Shown one piece after another: positions 45,051 to 54,826 of a DNA stretch of 64,000 bases. The first letter of the stretch is position 1. The number at the start of each line of letters is the position of its first letter. Below the pieces are notes generated by a model. It worked only from the letters and a program-made list of their open reading frames with translations, was not told where the DNA came from and searched no databases. Position numbers and translations under genes: made by a program. Source of the stretch: Sporolactobacillus sp. THM7-7 (GTDB lineage: Bacteria > Bacillota > Bacilli > Bacillales > Sporolactobacillaceae); contig NZ_SEMB01000001.1 of the NCBI RefSeq assembly GCF_004153225.1, forward strand, positions 170,027-234,026, read 5' to 3'.

Positions 45051-46079
45051 TTAATCCGTTTCTTTCAAATAATCGAGCGCATCCTGAAACGTCGACACCG
45101 GAACAATTTTCATACCCGTGCCAATGTCCTCGGCCGTTCTCTGCGCCTCCTCCGCTTCATGCTGTGCGGTCGGTGCAAAAAAGACATCGGCCCCGGACCT
45201 GCTCGCGCCGACGACTTTCTCCGAAATACCGCCGATCGGGCCGACATGGCCATTCATTTCGATCGTGCCCGTCCCCGCAATGTCTCTTTTTTTAGCGAGA
45301 TCCTGCCTGGTCAGCTGATCATAAATTTGCAGTGTCATCATCAGACCGGCAGACGGGCCGCCAATATTGCCGATATTGAAATGCACCGACGGCCGCACAT
45401 CCACTTTAACCTGATCGCTCTGGAAAATACCAATCCCGCTTTCTTTGCCTCCGCCCCGTATGTTTTTCGGAAATCGGGCGATGCGTACAGTCACATCTTT
45501 CGTTCGGCTGCCCCGTCTGATTTTGAGGTTTACCGGCTGCCCGATTCTCTTTTCTTCGACAAGCGCATTCAGCTGCTCGGTCGACGAGACGCCGCGGCCT
45601 TCCGCACCGACAATCACGTCGCCGCTTTTCAGCACTTTCGCACTCGGCATGGACGGCATCACATCAAGAATCAGAACACCCTCCCTGATGAGTTTTGCTT
45701 CTTTTCCTGCCGCTTTATACGCGACGTAAGCCGCGCTCTGCTGCGCCTCGGTCATATAGTTTTTCTGGCGGAGAGTATAAGCGGCATCGTCTTCGTTTGG
45801 CATTTTGATCTGGTTTTCTTTGATTAATGTCGTGTATTTATTTCCGTCAAACTGTGCCCACAGATATTGAAAAATATTGGCCTGCCCGATATATATGTAT
45901 ACCAGTCTGTAATCCCCGGTGAGCGGATAGCCGCCTGAGACCTGAACCATATTGTTCATCGTTTTCGCTTCGCCCGGACGCTGAACAAAATAAGGCAGCC
46001 GGATAAAATTCAAAGCCAGCACAACCAATACCGCTGCAATAATCGCACGCCAGGAGAATTTTTTTCGTCGTCGTTCCAC
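45051..46079 (-). CDS. ddcP: PDZ-Lon-type membrane protease (checkpoint recovery)
   Basis: Corresponds to B. subtilis YlbL/DdcP, which removes the division inhibitor YneA after DNA damage. About 342 residues: basic N-terminus and a membrane anchor (about 10-28), a PDZ domain (around 120-200) and a Lon-type S16 domain with the serine in GGPSAGLMM and the lysine in GGISEKVVGAS. I choose the GTG at 46079, six bases after GGAGGGA, over the GTG at 46097. Confidence 0.93.
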   Translation of the reverse strand: MERRRKKFSWRAIIAAVLVVLALNFIRLPYFVQRPGEAKTMNNMVQVSGGYPLTGDYRLVYIYIGQANIFQYLWAQFDGNKYTTLIKENQIKMPNEDDAAYTLRQKNYMTEAQQSAAYVAYKAAGKEAKLIREGVLILDVMPSMPSAKVLKSGDVIVGAEGRGVSSTEQLNALVEEKRIGQPVNLKIRRGSRTKDVTVRIARFPKNIRGGGKESGIGIFQSDQVKVDVRPSVHFNIGNIGGPSAGLMMTLQIYDQLTRQDLAKKRDIAGTGTIEMNGHVGPIGGISEKVVGASRSGADVFFAPTAQHEAEEAQRTAEDIGTGMKIVPVSTFQDALDYLKETD

Positions 46080-46322
46080 TATCGTTCCCTCCGCCACTCG
46101 GTTAAAGTCTCATCATTTGCCTCTGGAAGCTTCGGACACCTGTATATTCAGCCCCCCATTGAAAAATAGCACAATAATGGTTGATTCATATTTATTATGT
46201 TATTTCTTTTATACTTCACCCCATGGTTGGTCTAACTTTGCCTGGGCGGCCGTATAGTGTTCAATGGACAGGTTAATCTTACACTGGTCCTCCTTCATAT
46301 CAGATGGGAAGAAGGGGAAAAG

Positions 46323-47528
46323 ATGAATCGTTCAAAAACAATGACCTATACACTCGCCGCAAGTTCAGTAGGGATTGCCGCCCTGATGGTGAAATACCCG
46401 CAAACGGCGGTAGAGGCGTCTCTTCAAGGCCTTCAGATCTGGTGGCACGATGTTTTCCCCGCTCTGTTCCCATTTTTCGTCCTATCCGAACTGATGATCG
46501 GGTTCGGTGTCGTGACTTTTGCCGGCATGCTCTTCGAACCCATCATGAGACCGGTCTTCCGGGTCCCCGGGTTAGGCGGCTTTGTATTCATGATGGGGCT
46601 TATTTCCGGATTTCCCGCGGGGGCGCGCATCACGGCAAAGCTTTACCGGGAGAAGAAACTGACGAAGACGGAAGCGGAGCGGCTGGCAAGTTTCACGAAT
46701 TTCAGCAACCCGCTTTTTCTGTTCGGCGTGACGGCGATCGGCTTCTTTAAACAGCCGGCGCTCGGCCTTTTATTCGCGCTCGCCCATTACGTTGGAAACA
46801 TCGGCGTCGGTCTCGCGATGCGTTTCTACAGACCCGATGAAATCAGGGGGCCATCCGAGCGTCCATCATTTCCAGTGTTTACAAAAGCGTTAAAAAGCAT
46901 GCACGAAGAGCGTCTCACCCGCAATCAACCCCTCGGAAAAATACTGGGAGACGCAGTCGTTTCATCGGTTGGGACATTGCTTGCCATCGGCGGGTTTATC
47001 GCTCTTTTTTCTATGCTGACCCGGCTTCTTGCCCAGATTCGTCTGACGGAAGCATTAGGGATCGCTTTCAATTTTTTCTTCGAAAGACTGGGCTTCTCTC
47101 CTGCCCTCGGATCGGCGGTCGTTCCCGGTATTTTTGAATTGACGATTGGCGCTCACGAGGTCGGAGAAGCTTCCGCCCCGATGATGGAAAAAGTCATCGT
47201 TGTCAGCAGCTTGCTTGGTTTTTGCGGTTTCTCAATCCAGGCCCAGACGATCAGCATTCTCGCCCAGTCCGGGCTGAGCACGAAACCGTTTCTTATCGGA
47301 CGCCTGCTCCATGCTTTTTTTTCCGGGATCGCCGCTTTCATCCTTTACCATTTTATGCGTATTCACGAAAAGCTTGTCCCCGAGCCGACATTCGCCGCCG
47401 GTCACGCGTTGCCAGCCTCTTCCGCCGATTTTTCCGCAGGCTCGCTCTTTACACTCAGTACACTGATCATTTTCATTTTCATCCTGATTCGTCGTCTGCG
47501 AAGGGAGGTCCGGTCCATGAAAAAATAA
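46323..47528 (+). CDS. ylbJ: Sporulation integral membrane protein YlbJ
   Basis: About 401 residues with eight or more hydrophobic segments and the family motifs GLQIWWHDVFPALFPFF, GLISGFPAGARI and GSAVVPGIFELTIGAHE. YlbJ is SigE-controlled and needed for resistant spores in B. subtilis; it resembles nucleoside-gate transporters but its substrate is unknown. The ATG at 46323 follows AGAAGGGG; the frame to 46257 adds an unlikely leader. Confidence 0.93.
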   Translation: MNRSKTMTYTLAASSVGIAALMVKYPQTAVEASLQGLQIWWHDVFPALFPFFVLSELMIGFGVVTFAGMLFEPIMRPVFRVPGLGGFVFMMGLISGFPAGARITAKLYREKKLTKTEAERLASFTNFSNPLFLFGVTAIGFFKQPALGLLFALAHYVGNIGVGLAMRFYRPDEIRGPSERPSFPVFTKALKSMHEERLTRNQPLGKILGDAVVSSVGTLLAIGGFIALFSMLTRLLAQIRLTEALGIAFNFFFERLGFSPALGSAVVPGIFELTIGAHEVGEASAPMMEKVIVVSSLLGFCGFSIQAQTISILAQSGLSTKPFLIGRLLHAFFSGIAAFILYHFMRIHEKLVPEPTFAAGHALPASSADFSAGSLFTLSTLIIFIFILIRRLRREVRSMKK

Positions 47529-47532
47529 ATGT

Positions 47533-47581
47533 AAAAAGGAGGTCGCGAAAAGCGAGGAAAAAATAACTTTCTCTCCTTTTT
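47533..47581. terminator. Shared terminator between ylbJ and coaD
   Basis: AAAAAGGAG and CTCCTTTTT arms flank a 30-base interior in the 65-bp gap between converging ylbJ and coaD. A and T runs on the two sides fit a bidirectional terminator. Confidence 0.55.
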
Positions 47582-47593
47582 CAGTGAATTCCT

Positions 47594-48082
<489 letters not shown>

Positions 48083-48179
48083 TCACACTCCAGTCCTTCT
48101 GAGTCTTCATCCTTTTAAATGCAGCGGCTCGGCGGTCCCTGACAGAGGATTATAGCCGGGTACCCCCTTTTTCGATCTG

Positions 48180-48746
48180 TTAGTTATCCTTTTTAAAAGT
48201 ATAGATGGAGACCGCCGTCTTTCCCTGATAAGTCTTGTATTTTTGACGAACCAGGGTGCCGGGAAACGTGTCGGGCAGCTGAAACGCATCCTCATGCTCA
48301 CAAACGACCGTCGCTCCGCCTGCGAGAAGATGCTTATTCAGAAGGGTGCCAAGATCATCGGTGAGACGCCGGCTCGCATACGGAGGATCGAGAAAAACGT
48401 AGTCGAACGTTCTTCCTTCGTCTGAAAAACGTTCCAGCGCCCGCCTCGCATCGTACTTATAAATCTCCGCGCGTTCGTCATAACGGCAATTGCCGACATT
48501 TTCCCGAATCACCCGGCAGGCGGCAGGCGCTTTCTCGACGAATACCGCCCGATCCGCCCCTCGGCTTAATGCCTCAATACCAAGCGCCCCGCTGCCTCCG
48601 TATAGATCGAGCACGACGCCTCCATCAAAGAAGGGACCGATCATATTGAATATCGTCTCTTTAACTTTATCCGTCGTCGGACGGGTCATCCGTCCGGCAA
48701 CCGGTTTCAGTATTCTTCCCTTGTTTTCTCCGGCGATGACGCGCAC
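48180..48746 (-). CDS. rsmD: 16S rRNA (guanine-966-N2)-methyltransferase
   Basis: Methylates G966 of 16S rRNA. About 188 residues with the SAM motif VLDLYGGSGALGIEALSRGA and the catalytic FLDPPYA. The GTG at 48746 follows GGGGGGAAAGG and yields MRVIAGENKGR, the usual N-terminus; the longer frame to 48845 is not conserved. The start region is overlapped antisense by a structured transcript candidate on the plus strand. Confidence 0.94.
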   Translation of the reverse strand: MRVIAGENKGRILKPVAGRMTRPTTDKVKETIFNMIGPFFDGGVVLDLYGGSGALGIEALSRGADRAVFVEKAPAACRVIRENVGNCRYDERAEIYKYDARRALERFSDEGRTFDYVFLDPPYASRRLTDDLGTLLNKHLLAGGATVVCEHEDAFQLPDTFPGTLVRQKYKTYQGKTAVSIYTFKKDN

Positions 48747-48840
48747 TACCTTTCCCCCCTTCGCCTTTTTCTGTCTGGCACAAAATTCATCACCCGATGA
48801 TGTATAGAATTCATTGAACAGGTGAATAATAGCTGATGGC

Positions 48841-48980
48841 AGCATCCCTTGAGATGTTGACCCAACCGCGGATGCTTACGTTTCCCCATAAGTTTTCCGC
48901 CGGTTTCTCCTCTCCCATTGTCTTGCATCGGTGGATGCGTTAAGACAGCCCGCAGTTTTGTCTGCGGGTTTCTTTTTTAT
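48841..48980 (+). ncRNA. Candidate structured small RNA with intrinsic terminator
   Basis: Plus-strand sequence between ylbG and rsmD that folds into three local hairpins: GCGGA/TCCGC with inner CTTA/TAAG (48868-48900, loop containing TTTCCCC); TGTCTT-GCATC/GATGC-AAGACA (48919-48947); and a terminator CCCGCAG/CTGCGGG (48949-48968) with TTTCTTTTTT. Between the first two lies a C-rich unpaired stretch TTTCTCCTCTCCCA able to pair with Shine-Dalgarno sequences. No plus-strand gene precedes the terminator and no convincing promoter was found. Confidence 0.45.
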
Positions 48981-49042
48981 TTAATAGGCTTTGTTTATGG
49001 ATATCGCTGAGTAGTCCTCCCCTTCGAACAATGCCAAAGCGA

Positions 49043-49318
49043 TCACTGGGCGACTATCTCATCTTTTTTCTCCCGGTTCGTTTTTCCCTTTTCATAGCTC
49101 GTCTTGAGCTCCTGCAAGTAGGAATAATCAATGCTTTTGACAAACTTCATTTTTGCCAGTCGGCTGACGACGGATTCCGTTTCTTCGCCATTACAGTACA
49201 GAACGGCGTATTTCATCCGCTTCGAGACATAGTGAACGTAGCCGAAGCGTCTTAAAATACGCAAATATTTCGTGGTGCTCAGCCAAACAATCAATCCATC
49301 TCTTTTTTGCATCGGCAT
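49043..49318 (-). CDS. ylbG: YlbG, DUF2129 protein
   Basis: 91-residue cytosolic protein of the Firmicute-specific YlbG family (DGLIVWLSTTKYLRILRRFGYVHYVSKRMKYAVLYC), with a basic tail. Function unknown. The ATG at 49318 follows GAGGTGAT. It lies directly after ylbF, the conserved order. Confidence 0.93.
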   Translation of the reverse strand: MPMQKRDGLIVWLSTTKYLRILRRFGYVHYVSKRMKYAVLYCNGEETESVVSRLAKMKFVKSIDYSYLQELKTSYEKGKTNREKKDEIVAQ

Positions 49319-49358
49319 ATCGGTAGATCACCTCAGTTCATCTCGTTTTCCCGGATTC

Positions 49359-49826
49359 TCAGTTCTTTTTCTGTCTGTTTCGGACTCCTGAACGGCAACG
49401 GCATTGGCCCCCGCCGCCGCAGCCCGTACTGCAGGAACGGTCAAAGAACGGATCGCCGGTCGGGACTTTAATCGACTCCGAAACGGCCCGGGCGAGGCGG
49501 AGACTGACCGCTCCGAGCAGATCCGACACCTCTTTTTCCGCCTGTTTATAGGCGGCGATCGTCGGATGCAAATCCATATCCCGTTTGGCATCCATCATTT
49601 GCCGAATCACCGGCTTATAATCCGGGTGATAGCGGCCGAATCGCTGAACCTCATCATATTTTTCTTTTATTTTTAAAAACTGACGAATTAGTTTCTGCGC
49701 CGTTCCATCTTTATCGGCTGCATCCCTGCACGCTAAATAATAGGCAAATATCTCCGAATGAATCAGCATGGAAGCCAGCTCATCCGTTTCGTCGAGCAGA
49801 GAAACGTTTTCTAATGTTGCGATCAA
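49359..49826 (-). CDS. ricF: RicF (YlbF), Y-complex subunit
   Basis: Partner of RicA and RicT in the iron-sulfur Y-complex that stimulates RNase Y mRNA processing and affects competence, biofilm and sporulation. About 155 residues, helical, with KIKEKYDEVQRFGRYHPDY and VPTGDPFFD, ending in a cysteine/glycine-rich tail (CSTGCGGGGQCRC) as in family members. The TTG at 49826 follows GGAGGTG and matches the family N-terminus; the ATG at 49844 is upstream of that site. Confidence 0.93.
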   Translation of the reverse strand: MIATLENVSLLDETDELASMLIHSEIFAYYLACRDAADKDGTAQKLIRQFLKIKEKYDEVQRFGRYHPDYKPVIRQMMDAKRDMDLHPTIAAYKQAEKEVSDLLGAVSLRLARAVSESIKVPTGDPFFDRSCSTGCGGGGQCRCRSGVRNRQKKN

Positions 49827-50017
49827 TGCTGTCACCTCCAGCATATTTAAAGAAAAAACTTGGCGGAGCCATGTCTTTGAACCGTCTCAGCCTTTTCTTA
49901 TAATATAAAATATACAACAAAGAAAAGAAAACTTCCATCGATGGGGGGTGATCGAAAAAAATCAAGGAAGATAAGCTGAAGGTCATGCTCTGCATAGCTT
50001 CGGCCAATCTTCCTCCG

Positions 50018-50299
50018 TTAATCCGTATCTTTTTCAGTCTCCCTGTGATTGCCGCTCTTTCCACGTCCGTCGCTTATGGCCTGGACTAAACTCAGCATCA
50101 GCGATAGCATACCGGCTTTATCATTCAGCCGGTCGATTCTCTGCCCGAACGTACGGCCAAAAAAATTATCGGCCGCCGGTTTAATCCGGCTTACGTCCTC
50201 CGGCGCCCGGCTGAGTCTCTTGTACCACTCGGGATGCAGGCGAACGAATAATTTTTCTTCCGGCCTCTCATCCAGATATCGCTGCAGCTCCCGTCTCAA
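50018..50299 (-). CDS. ylbE: YlbE-like protein
   Basis: 93-residue protein beginning with the family pattern MRRELQRYLDERPEEKLFVRLHPEWYKRLSR. Function unknown. The TTG start at 50299 follows GGAAGGA. It is 6 bp after ylbD, so the two are cotranscribed; the 190-bp gap to ylbF shows no gene. Confidence 0.82.
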   Translation of the reverse strand: MRRELQRYLDERPEEKLFVRLHPEWYKRLSRAPEDVSRIKPAADNFFGRTFGQRIDRLNDKAGMLSLMLSLVQAISDGRGKSGNHRETEKDTD

Positions 50300-50305
50300 T
50301 GAACA

Positions 50306-50755
50306 TCAGTCCTTCCGAAAGAAAAATGGCCCCTGTCTGCCCGGCGCACCGTGATTTTCAGCAGAAACCGGGATGCGCTCGCGGCTCTCTTTGTTCTGAT
50401 TTGCTGAGCCGTTTGGCCGGGATTCCTTTTGAAACTGGCCGATCAGCTGCTGAATCCCGGATATCGCCCCGCTTATGTTATCCAGTCTTTTCTGCCATTG
50501 CTCCGCATCGATCTTATCAACCGCATTCAGAATTTTATTCCAGGAAATCGGAGAAGCGTTCCCGCTCTCGCCTTTTTCTTCCCTTTTAATGCCGTACGAT
50601 TTCCATATGTCGTGCGATTCGCCGAAGATTACCCAGTCGTCGTACACATCCCGCCATTTTTTTTGGTTCGTTCTGACATTCTCAACAATTTCCGGATGTT
50701 TGCGTAAAAATATCTTGAAACGCCGGACGGCATCATTCGTTTTTTCTTCTACCAA
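50306..50755 (-). CDS. ylbD: YlbD-family putative spore coat protein
   Basis: About 149 residues, with VRRFKIFLRKHPEIVENVR and WRDVYDDWVIFGE near the N-terminus, typical of YlbD, then a helical middle part and a Gln/Asn/Arg-rich end. The B. subtilis homologue is annotated as a coat protein. I choose the TTG at 50755 with AAGGAG ten bases upstream; the frame to 50839 adds residues not conserved. Confidence 0.82.
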   Translation of the reverse strand: MVEEKTNDAVRRFKIFLRKHPEIVENVRTNQKKWRDVYDDWVIFGESHDIWKSYGIKREEKGESGNASPISWNKILNAVDKIDAEQWQKRLDNISGAISGIQQLIGQFQKESRPNGSANQNKESRERIPVSAENHGAPGRQGPFFFRKD

Positions 50756-50964
50756 TGGTCCGCAACTCCTTTCCGGCAGATCTTTTCCAATACCATCATA
50801 GTCGTCGGAGAGGAGAAGCGTGCATCGGTTGAGAACCAATAAACTTTTGTTTCAGAACGTGAAGAAAAACTTGCCGAAACCAGGCCTCCAGATCCGGATA
50901 TTGATATAAACTTATTCGGTCATCTGCTGATTTTTTTTTCTGATAATAGAAAAGAGCAGACGCT

Positions 50965-52020
50965 TTACGGATTCAGCGGTTTGACAAAATCCTGCGTATA
51001 ATAATTTTTATAAGAGCCGACGCCGAGTGCGGTGTAGGCGTCGCTCAGCAAATTTTTCCGATGGTCGGCACTGTTCAGCCAGCCGATCGTCACAGCGATC
51101 GCGTCGGGGTATCTGGCGGCTATATTTTCCCCCGCGGCCTGAAAAACGATGCTTTCTCTCTCAAGACGCGCCCTTAAGTCGCCCGACCATCTGGAATCAT
51201 GTGAAAAATAATTTCTTGTCTGCATTTCCCGGCTGTGTTTGTAGGCCGCCCGATGCGCCGACTCATCCCAATCCAGCGCCTCTTTCTTAAATCGCATGCG
51301 AAGCACATTGCTGATATCCAGTATTTCCCTGTCTTCGCCGCGGTTGATCGCCGTCCATTCTTCGCCGGTCGATACCGCCTCTTCCGGCAGTTTCCCTTCG
51401 TAGACCATAGAATATGGATGCTGCAGAGCGAGCACAGCGGGGGACATATAGCGGACACCCACGAGACGGTCGCCGATATGATCGAAGTTCAGTTGGACCC
51501 ACAGGTCGCCGAATTTGACAAGCGGGCGAATCATCAAATCTTCTTCGTTAAGCTCAAATTCGATTTTCGTCCCATTGTATTGAAACGAAACGTTGTCTAA
51601 AATTGGGACCTTTTGATAAGTCCGCTGGGAGGCCTGTCCGATCACAAAAGGACCGGTCTTTAGATTTTTACCCAGTGCATAAATGGTAGACACTTTGCCA
51701 GATTTTCGATCGATGCCAATTTGCACATAGTTTTCCGTCCCTCTGCCATAAACAAACCAGCGATAGTCGTATTTTGTTTCATCGATCCGCTCGGGCTTGC
51801 CGAACGTCTGTCTGATTTGCGACTCGCTTTGCCCCATATAATTGTGGATCCCGTTTTTCGGTACGTCAAAGCCGGGCGTAGCACCGTCCTGGCCGGCCGA
51901 CATCTCATGATCGGCGTTCCGGTTCGGTTCTTCGGAAGGCCAGCTGACAAGGCTGAGTAAGAAAACCCCGGCAAAAACAACGACAGCCATGAAAAAAATA
52001 ATTACATTTGTTCTTCGCAT
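50965..52020 (-). CDS. ylbC: CAP-domain protein YlbC
   Basis: 351-residue exported or membrane-anchored protein: N-terminal hydrophobic segment (about 6-26), a CAP-associated domain (GQSESQIRQTFGKPERID onward, about 62-200) and a C-terminal CAP/SCP domain (about 228-345) with HSREMQTRNYFSHDS, AGENIA and WLNSADHRKNLL. CAP domains of bacteria are secreted and of mostly unknown activity. The ATG at 52020 follows AAAGGAAG. Position upstream of ylbD matches B. subtilis. Confidence 0.92.
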   Translation of the reverse strand: MRRTNVIIFFMAVVVFAGVFLLSLVSWPSEEPNRNADHEMSAGQDGATPGFDVPKNGIHNYMGQSESQIRQTFGKPERIDETKYDYRWFVYGRGTENYVQIGIDRKSGKVSTIYALGKNLKTGPFVIGQASQRTYQKVPILDNVSFQYNGTKIEFELNEEDLMIRPLVKFGDLWVQLNFDHIGDRLVGVRYMSPAVLALQHPYSMVYEGKLPEEAVSTGEEWTAINRGEDREILDISNVLRMRFKKEALDWDESAHRAAYKHSREMQTRNYFSHDSRWSGDLRARLERESIVFQAAGENIAARYPDAIAVTIGWLNSADHRKNLLSDAYTALGVGSYKNYYTQDFVKPLNP

Positions 52021-52142
52021 CAGCTCTTCTTCCTTTCATCACGGGAATCCTCTATTAATTATATCAAGCTCGATCGGCAAACGGAAAGCTTGACCGTCTC
52101 CGTCTGAGACCCGGCTGTTTTCATGCAAAACTTTTTACCCCG

Positions 52143-52682
52143 TTATCGGTCGGCCTGTTTCGCAAAAAGGGCCACCCAAACCTGATCCCCATCTTTAACA
52201 GAATGACCGACGCCCACCTCGGTCCACGCCGCCTCCATGGTCACTTTAACTTCAGGCGAATACCACCAAGAATTGGGTGGGAGCCTGTCCGACCGTGAAG
52301 ATCGGGCGACAAGCACCTGAACCGTCCTGGGTGATTGACCGAGCCCCTTCAGCCACCGCTTTGTCTCCAATCGATCCACTTTCCGTATTTTCCCTGACGC
52401 AAGCCCCTCTGCCGCATCCCTGGCGAATCGGAACAAGTCCCAGTTCGGATGAATCGAGGCAACACCCGCAGTCTCCCGGTATTCATTGATTCGCCGGGTC
52501 ATCTCACGTTCGGCGCGACGCACCGGCGAAAATCGGGTGTTTTCGGCCGGATGCTGTGCCCGGACTTCGGGTTCTTGCCTGGACGACGTGTTTTCGGCTC
52601 TCTCAATGACGCCTAAACCCGCTACGAAAAGCAGTACGGCCATAATCAGACTGAATGTTTTGAAAAGAGACAGGCTTTTCAT
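52143..52682 (-). CDS. Exported protein with degenerate CAP-like domain
   Basis: About 179 residues. A signal-like hydrophobic segment (residues 7-25) is followed by a spacer and a region resembling a CAP domain (EMTRRINEYRETAGVASIHPNWDLFRFARDAA, later EVGVGHSVKDGDQVWVALFA). The usual His and Glu of the CAP cavity are not evident, so activity may be lost. The ATG at 52682 follows AGGAGG, which rules out the upstream ATG at 52697. It lies next to ylbC and could be a diverged relative; this is inference. Confidence 0.7.
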   Translation of the reverse strand: MKSLSLFKTFSLIMAVLLFVAGLGVIERAENTSSRQEPEVRAQHPAENTRFSPVRRAEREMTRRINEYRETAGVASIHPNWDLFRFARDAAEGLASGKIRKVDRLETKRWLKGLGQSPRTVQVLVARSSRSDRLPPNSWWYSPEVKVTMEAAWTEVGVGHSVKDGDQVWVALFAKQADR

Positions 52683-52737
52683 CGTTTTCCTCCTCATTCA
52701 GCCTCTATTGTCGCCAAAATCCGCAGTCGATAAACTT

Positions 52738-53250
52738 TTAAGTCGGGCGTTGCAGAAGTTTCGCCATGTAAAATTCGTTTACGCGTTTTCCATTCAAAGT
52801 AATGGAGGCCTTCCGCGTGCCTTCCACTCTGTATCCCGCCAGGCCGTACAAGAGCATGGCCGGCCGGTTAGTCGCACCCACCGTCAGTTCTAGCCGATGG
52901 ATATCCTGCTTCTTCGCCCACGTCTCAGCCGCATCAAGCAGCGCGCGCCCATAACCCTGTCTTTGCCACTCTTTCAGGACCCCGATGATCATTTGGGCGC
53001 GATGGCGAATTGGCTTCTCTTCATGACCTGAGACAGCCGCAAACCCGATCAGTCTTCCGCACGCTTCCGCAGCAAAAATAACCATTCGGGGATGGCTTTC
53101 GGATCGTTTCAGCCAATCAGTTATCTTTTTTTCGCTTCCAGAAGGTCCTCCCGGTTGACAAAGGATATGTTCCGATTCCCGCTGCAAATCGAATATTAAC
53201 CTGAGAAATGCTTCCGCATCTTGTGACGTTACTTTTCGGATCGCAATCAT
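52738..53250 (-). CDS. GNAT-family N-acetyltransferase
   Basis: About 170 residues with the acetyl-CoA loop VLKEWQRQGYGRALLDAAE and the later TNRPAMLLYGLAGYRVEG, diagnostic of GNAT enzymes. The substrate is unknown. The ATG at 53250 has GGGG six bases upstream; the ATG at 53256 is also possible. No functional link to neighbours is apparent. Confidence 0.88.
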   Translation of the reverse strand: MIAIRKVTSQDAEAFLRLIFDLQRESEHILCQPGGPSGSEKKITDWLKRSESHPRMVIFAAEACGRLIGFAAVSGHEEKPIRHRAQMIIGVLKEWQRQGYGRALLDAAETWAKKQDIHRLELTVGATNRPAMLLYGLAGYRVEGTRKASITLNGKRVNEFYMAKLLQRPT

Positions 53251-53566
53251 TCTCATCCCCGCCCTGCTGAACGTGAATTGACCCCGCTCGCGAGTCTTAT
53301 CATTTTATACTATGGATGACTTTGCTGAAACATGTTAAAGAAAACCAGGCGAAGCGAGGCTCTTTTGGCCGGGTGAGCAGCTCTTTCCAGCCGTTTCGCG
53401 GCCGGATGATGCCGATGCACGGTTCAATTTATGATTCCAGGCCTTGATTCTGTGTTCCAGGCTTCAGGCGACCATTCGGGCTACCATGGCCCTTTTTGAA
53501 CCTGTATTTGGCCATTTTGCTCATCCGTCCCCCGCGTTATTACCGTTTCCGGATACATGTGAAAAA
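53251..53566. other. Gene-free stretch with weak 21-bp-like repeat
   Basis: No open frame with support. Near 53428-53475 the minus strand reads GCCTGGAACACAGAATCAAG then GCCTGGAATCATAAATTGAA, two imperfect units of about 20-21 bp that recall the larger arrays. Otherwise nothing was recognised. Confidence 0.4.
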
Positions 53567-53593
53567 GCCGGGAAAGCACATTGCCTTCCCGGC
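53562..53593 (-). terminator. ctaB terminator
   Basis: An 8-bp stem, GCCGGGAA/TTCCCGGC (53567-53593), followed by TTTTTC on the minus strand, 28 bp past the ctaB stop. Confidence 0.82.
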
Positions 53594-53621
53594 CGAATGA
53601 ACCGCCCACGACCCGTTCCGG

Positions 53622-54557
53622 TTAGATAAATGTTGAAACGATCATGGCAGAAAATAGAATAACCATGTAATTCAATGATGCAACAAACATTATTCTGGAC
53701 CATCTGATCGTGTCTTTTGCATAAAGACCGTATACCGCGCAGACAAGCCAGCCGATACCGATTGCCGCGGCTATCGCGGTATATACGATGCCCAGCGGGT
53801 AGAGAAGAAGCGACGCCGGGAGAAGGACTGCGACATAAACAATCATCTGACGTTTCGTGACCTCGAATCCAGCGACAACCGGGAGCATCGGAATACCCGC
53901 CCGCCGGTATTCTTCAACGCGCTTGATCGCCAGAGCAAGAAAGTGAGGCGGCTGCCAGAGAAACATGATCAGAAACAGAAGCCAAGGAACCGGCGAAGTC
54001 AGAGACGGGTCGACGGCCGCCCAGCCAATAACCGGGGGAACCGCTCCGGAAATGCTGCCGACAATCGTATTCAGTGAATGCGTCCGTTTGAACCACATCG
54101 TGTAGATCACAACGTAGACCACAAGACCAATCAGTCCGAACATCGCAGCCGTCGGCGAAGCGAGAAAAAGTGCGGTAAGTCCTGAGGCAGACAGCCCGAG
54201 CCCCATGGCTAATACTTTTCTGCTCTCAAATTTTCCCGTCGCTGAGGGCCGTTTTTCTGTCCGCGACATCATTTGATCGATATCGCGATCGATGTAATTA
54301 TTCAGCGAGCATCCGCCGGCCATCACTAAAGCCGCTCCGGCAAGCGCACAGAATATGGGGACAGCAAAGTCGGCGAATGACTGCCCAGTAAAATACAGAG
54401 CGAGCCACACCCCGGCAACAGCGGTAATCAGATTGGAATTGACGATACCCATTTTGACCGTTGTCAGCACGTCCTTGACGGACAGGCGAACAGCCTCCGA
54501 ATCAAGCGGACTCTCTTTTTTCTCCTGCGTTCGGTAGGATACCATTGATTTATTCAA
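53622..54557 (-). CDS. ctaB: Protoheme IX farnesyltransferase (heme O synthase)
   Basis: Membrane prenyltransferase converting heme B to heme O. 311 residues, about nine hydrophobic segments, with the prenyl-diphosphate motif [15 protein letters not shown] and the conserved [13 protein letters not shown]. Divergent from ctaA, as in B. subtilis. The ctaC-G oxidase genes that follow it there are not in this window. Confidence 0.95.
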   Translation of the reverse strand: MNKSMVSYRTQEKKESPLDSEAVRLSVKDVLTTVKMGIVNSNLITAVAGVWLALYFTGQSFADFAVPIFCALAGAALVMAGGCSLNNYIDRDIDQMMSRTEKRPSATGKFESRKVLAMGLGLSASGLTALFLASPTAAMFGLIGLVVYVVIYTMWFKRTHSLNTIVGSISGAVPPVIGWAAVDPSLTSPVPWLLFLIMFLWQPPHFLALAIKRVEEYRRAGIPMLPVVAGFEVTKRQMIVYVAVLLPASLLLYPLGIVYTAIAAAIGIGWLVCAVYGLYAKDTIRWSRIMFVASLNYMVILFSAMIVSTFI

Positions 54558-54826
54558 AAGAAAAACCCTCTTTCTAAAGATTAAGCAGCAGCTGCCTCGC
54601 TCATCCCGATTTTCTCTTCCGCTTCTTTACAGCAAAAGAGGAAAAGGATATGATCATTGGTGTAATCTCACAAATTCCGTTAGTATAATTATATACGACC
54701 TTTTTAAATTTGTATATTTGTTGTTATTTTTTTTAGAAAACCCCGCGTATATTTCTTTTTTTACGATTCGTTAATGATAATAGTCATTGACATCGCATTG
54801 AATTTGATAGAGATAAGGAGATACAT

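Noticed and set aside
48746-48928. 60-residue frame upstream of and overlapping the rsmD start
   Set aside because: A plausible ribosome-binding site exists, but the product resembles nothing I recognise and the segment is better explained as a structured antisense transcript.
49949-50090. Short hydrophobic plus-strand frame in the ricF-ylbE gap
   Set aside because: There is no usable start codon after the upstream stop and it runs antisense into ylbE.
54787-54815. ctaA promoter from TTGACA at 54787
   Set aside because: No -10 hexamer at 16-18 bp resembles the consensus, so I did not list it as a promoter.
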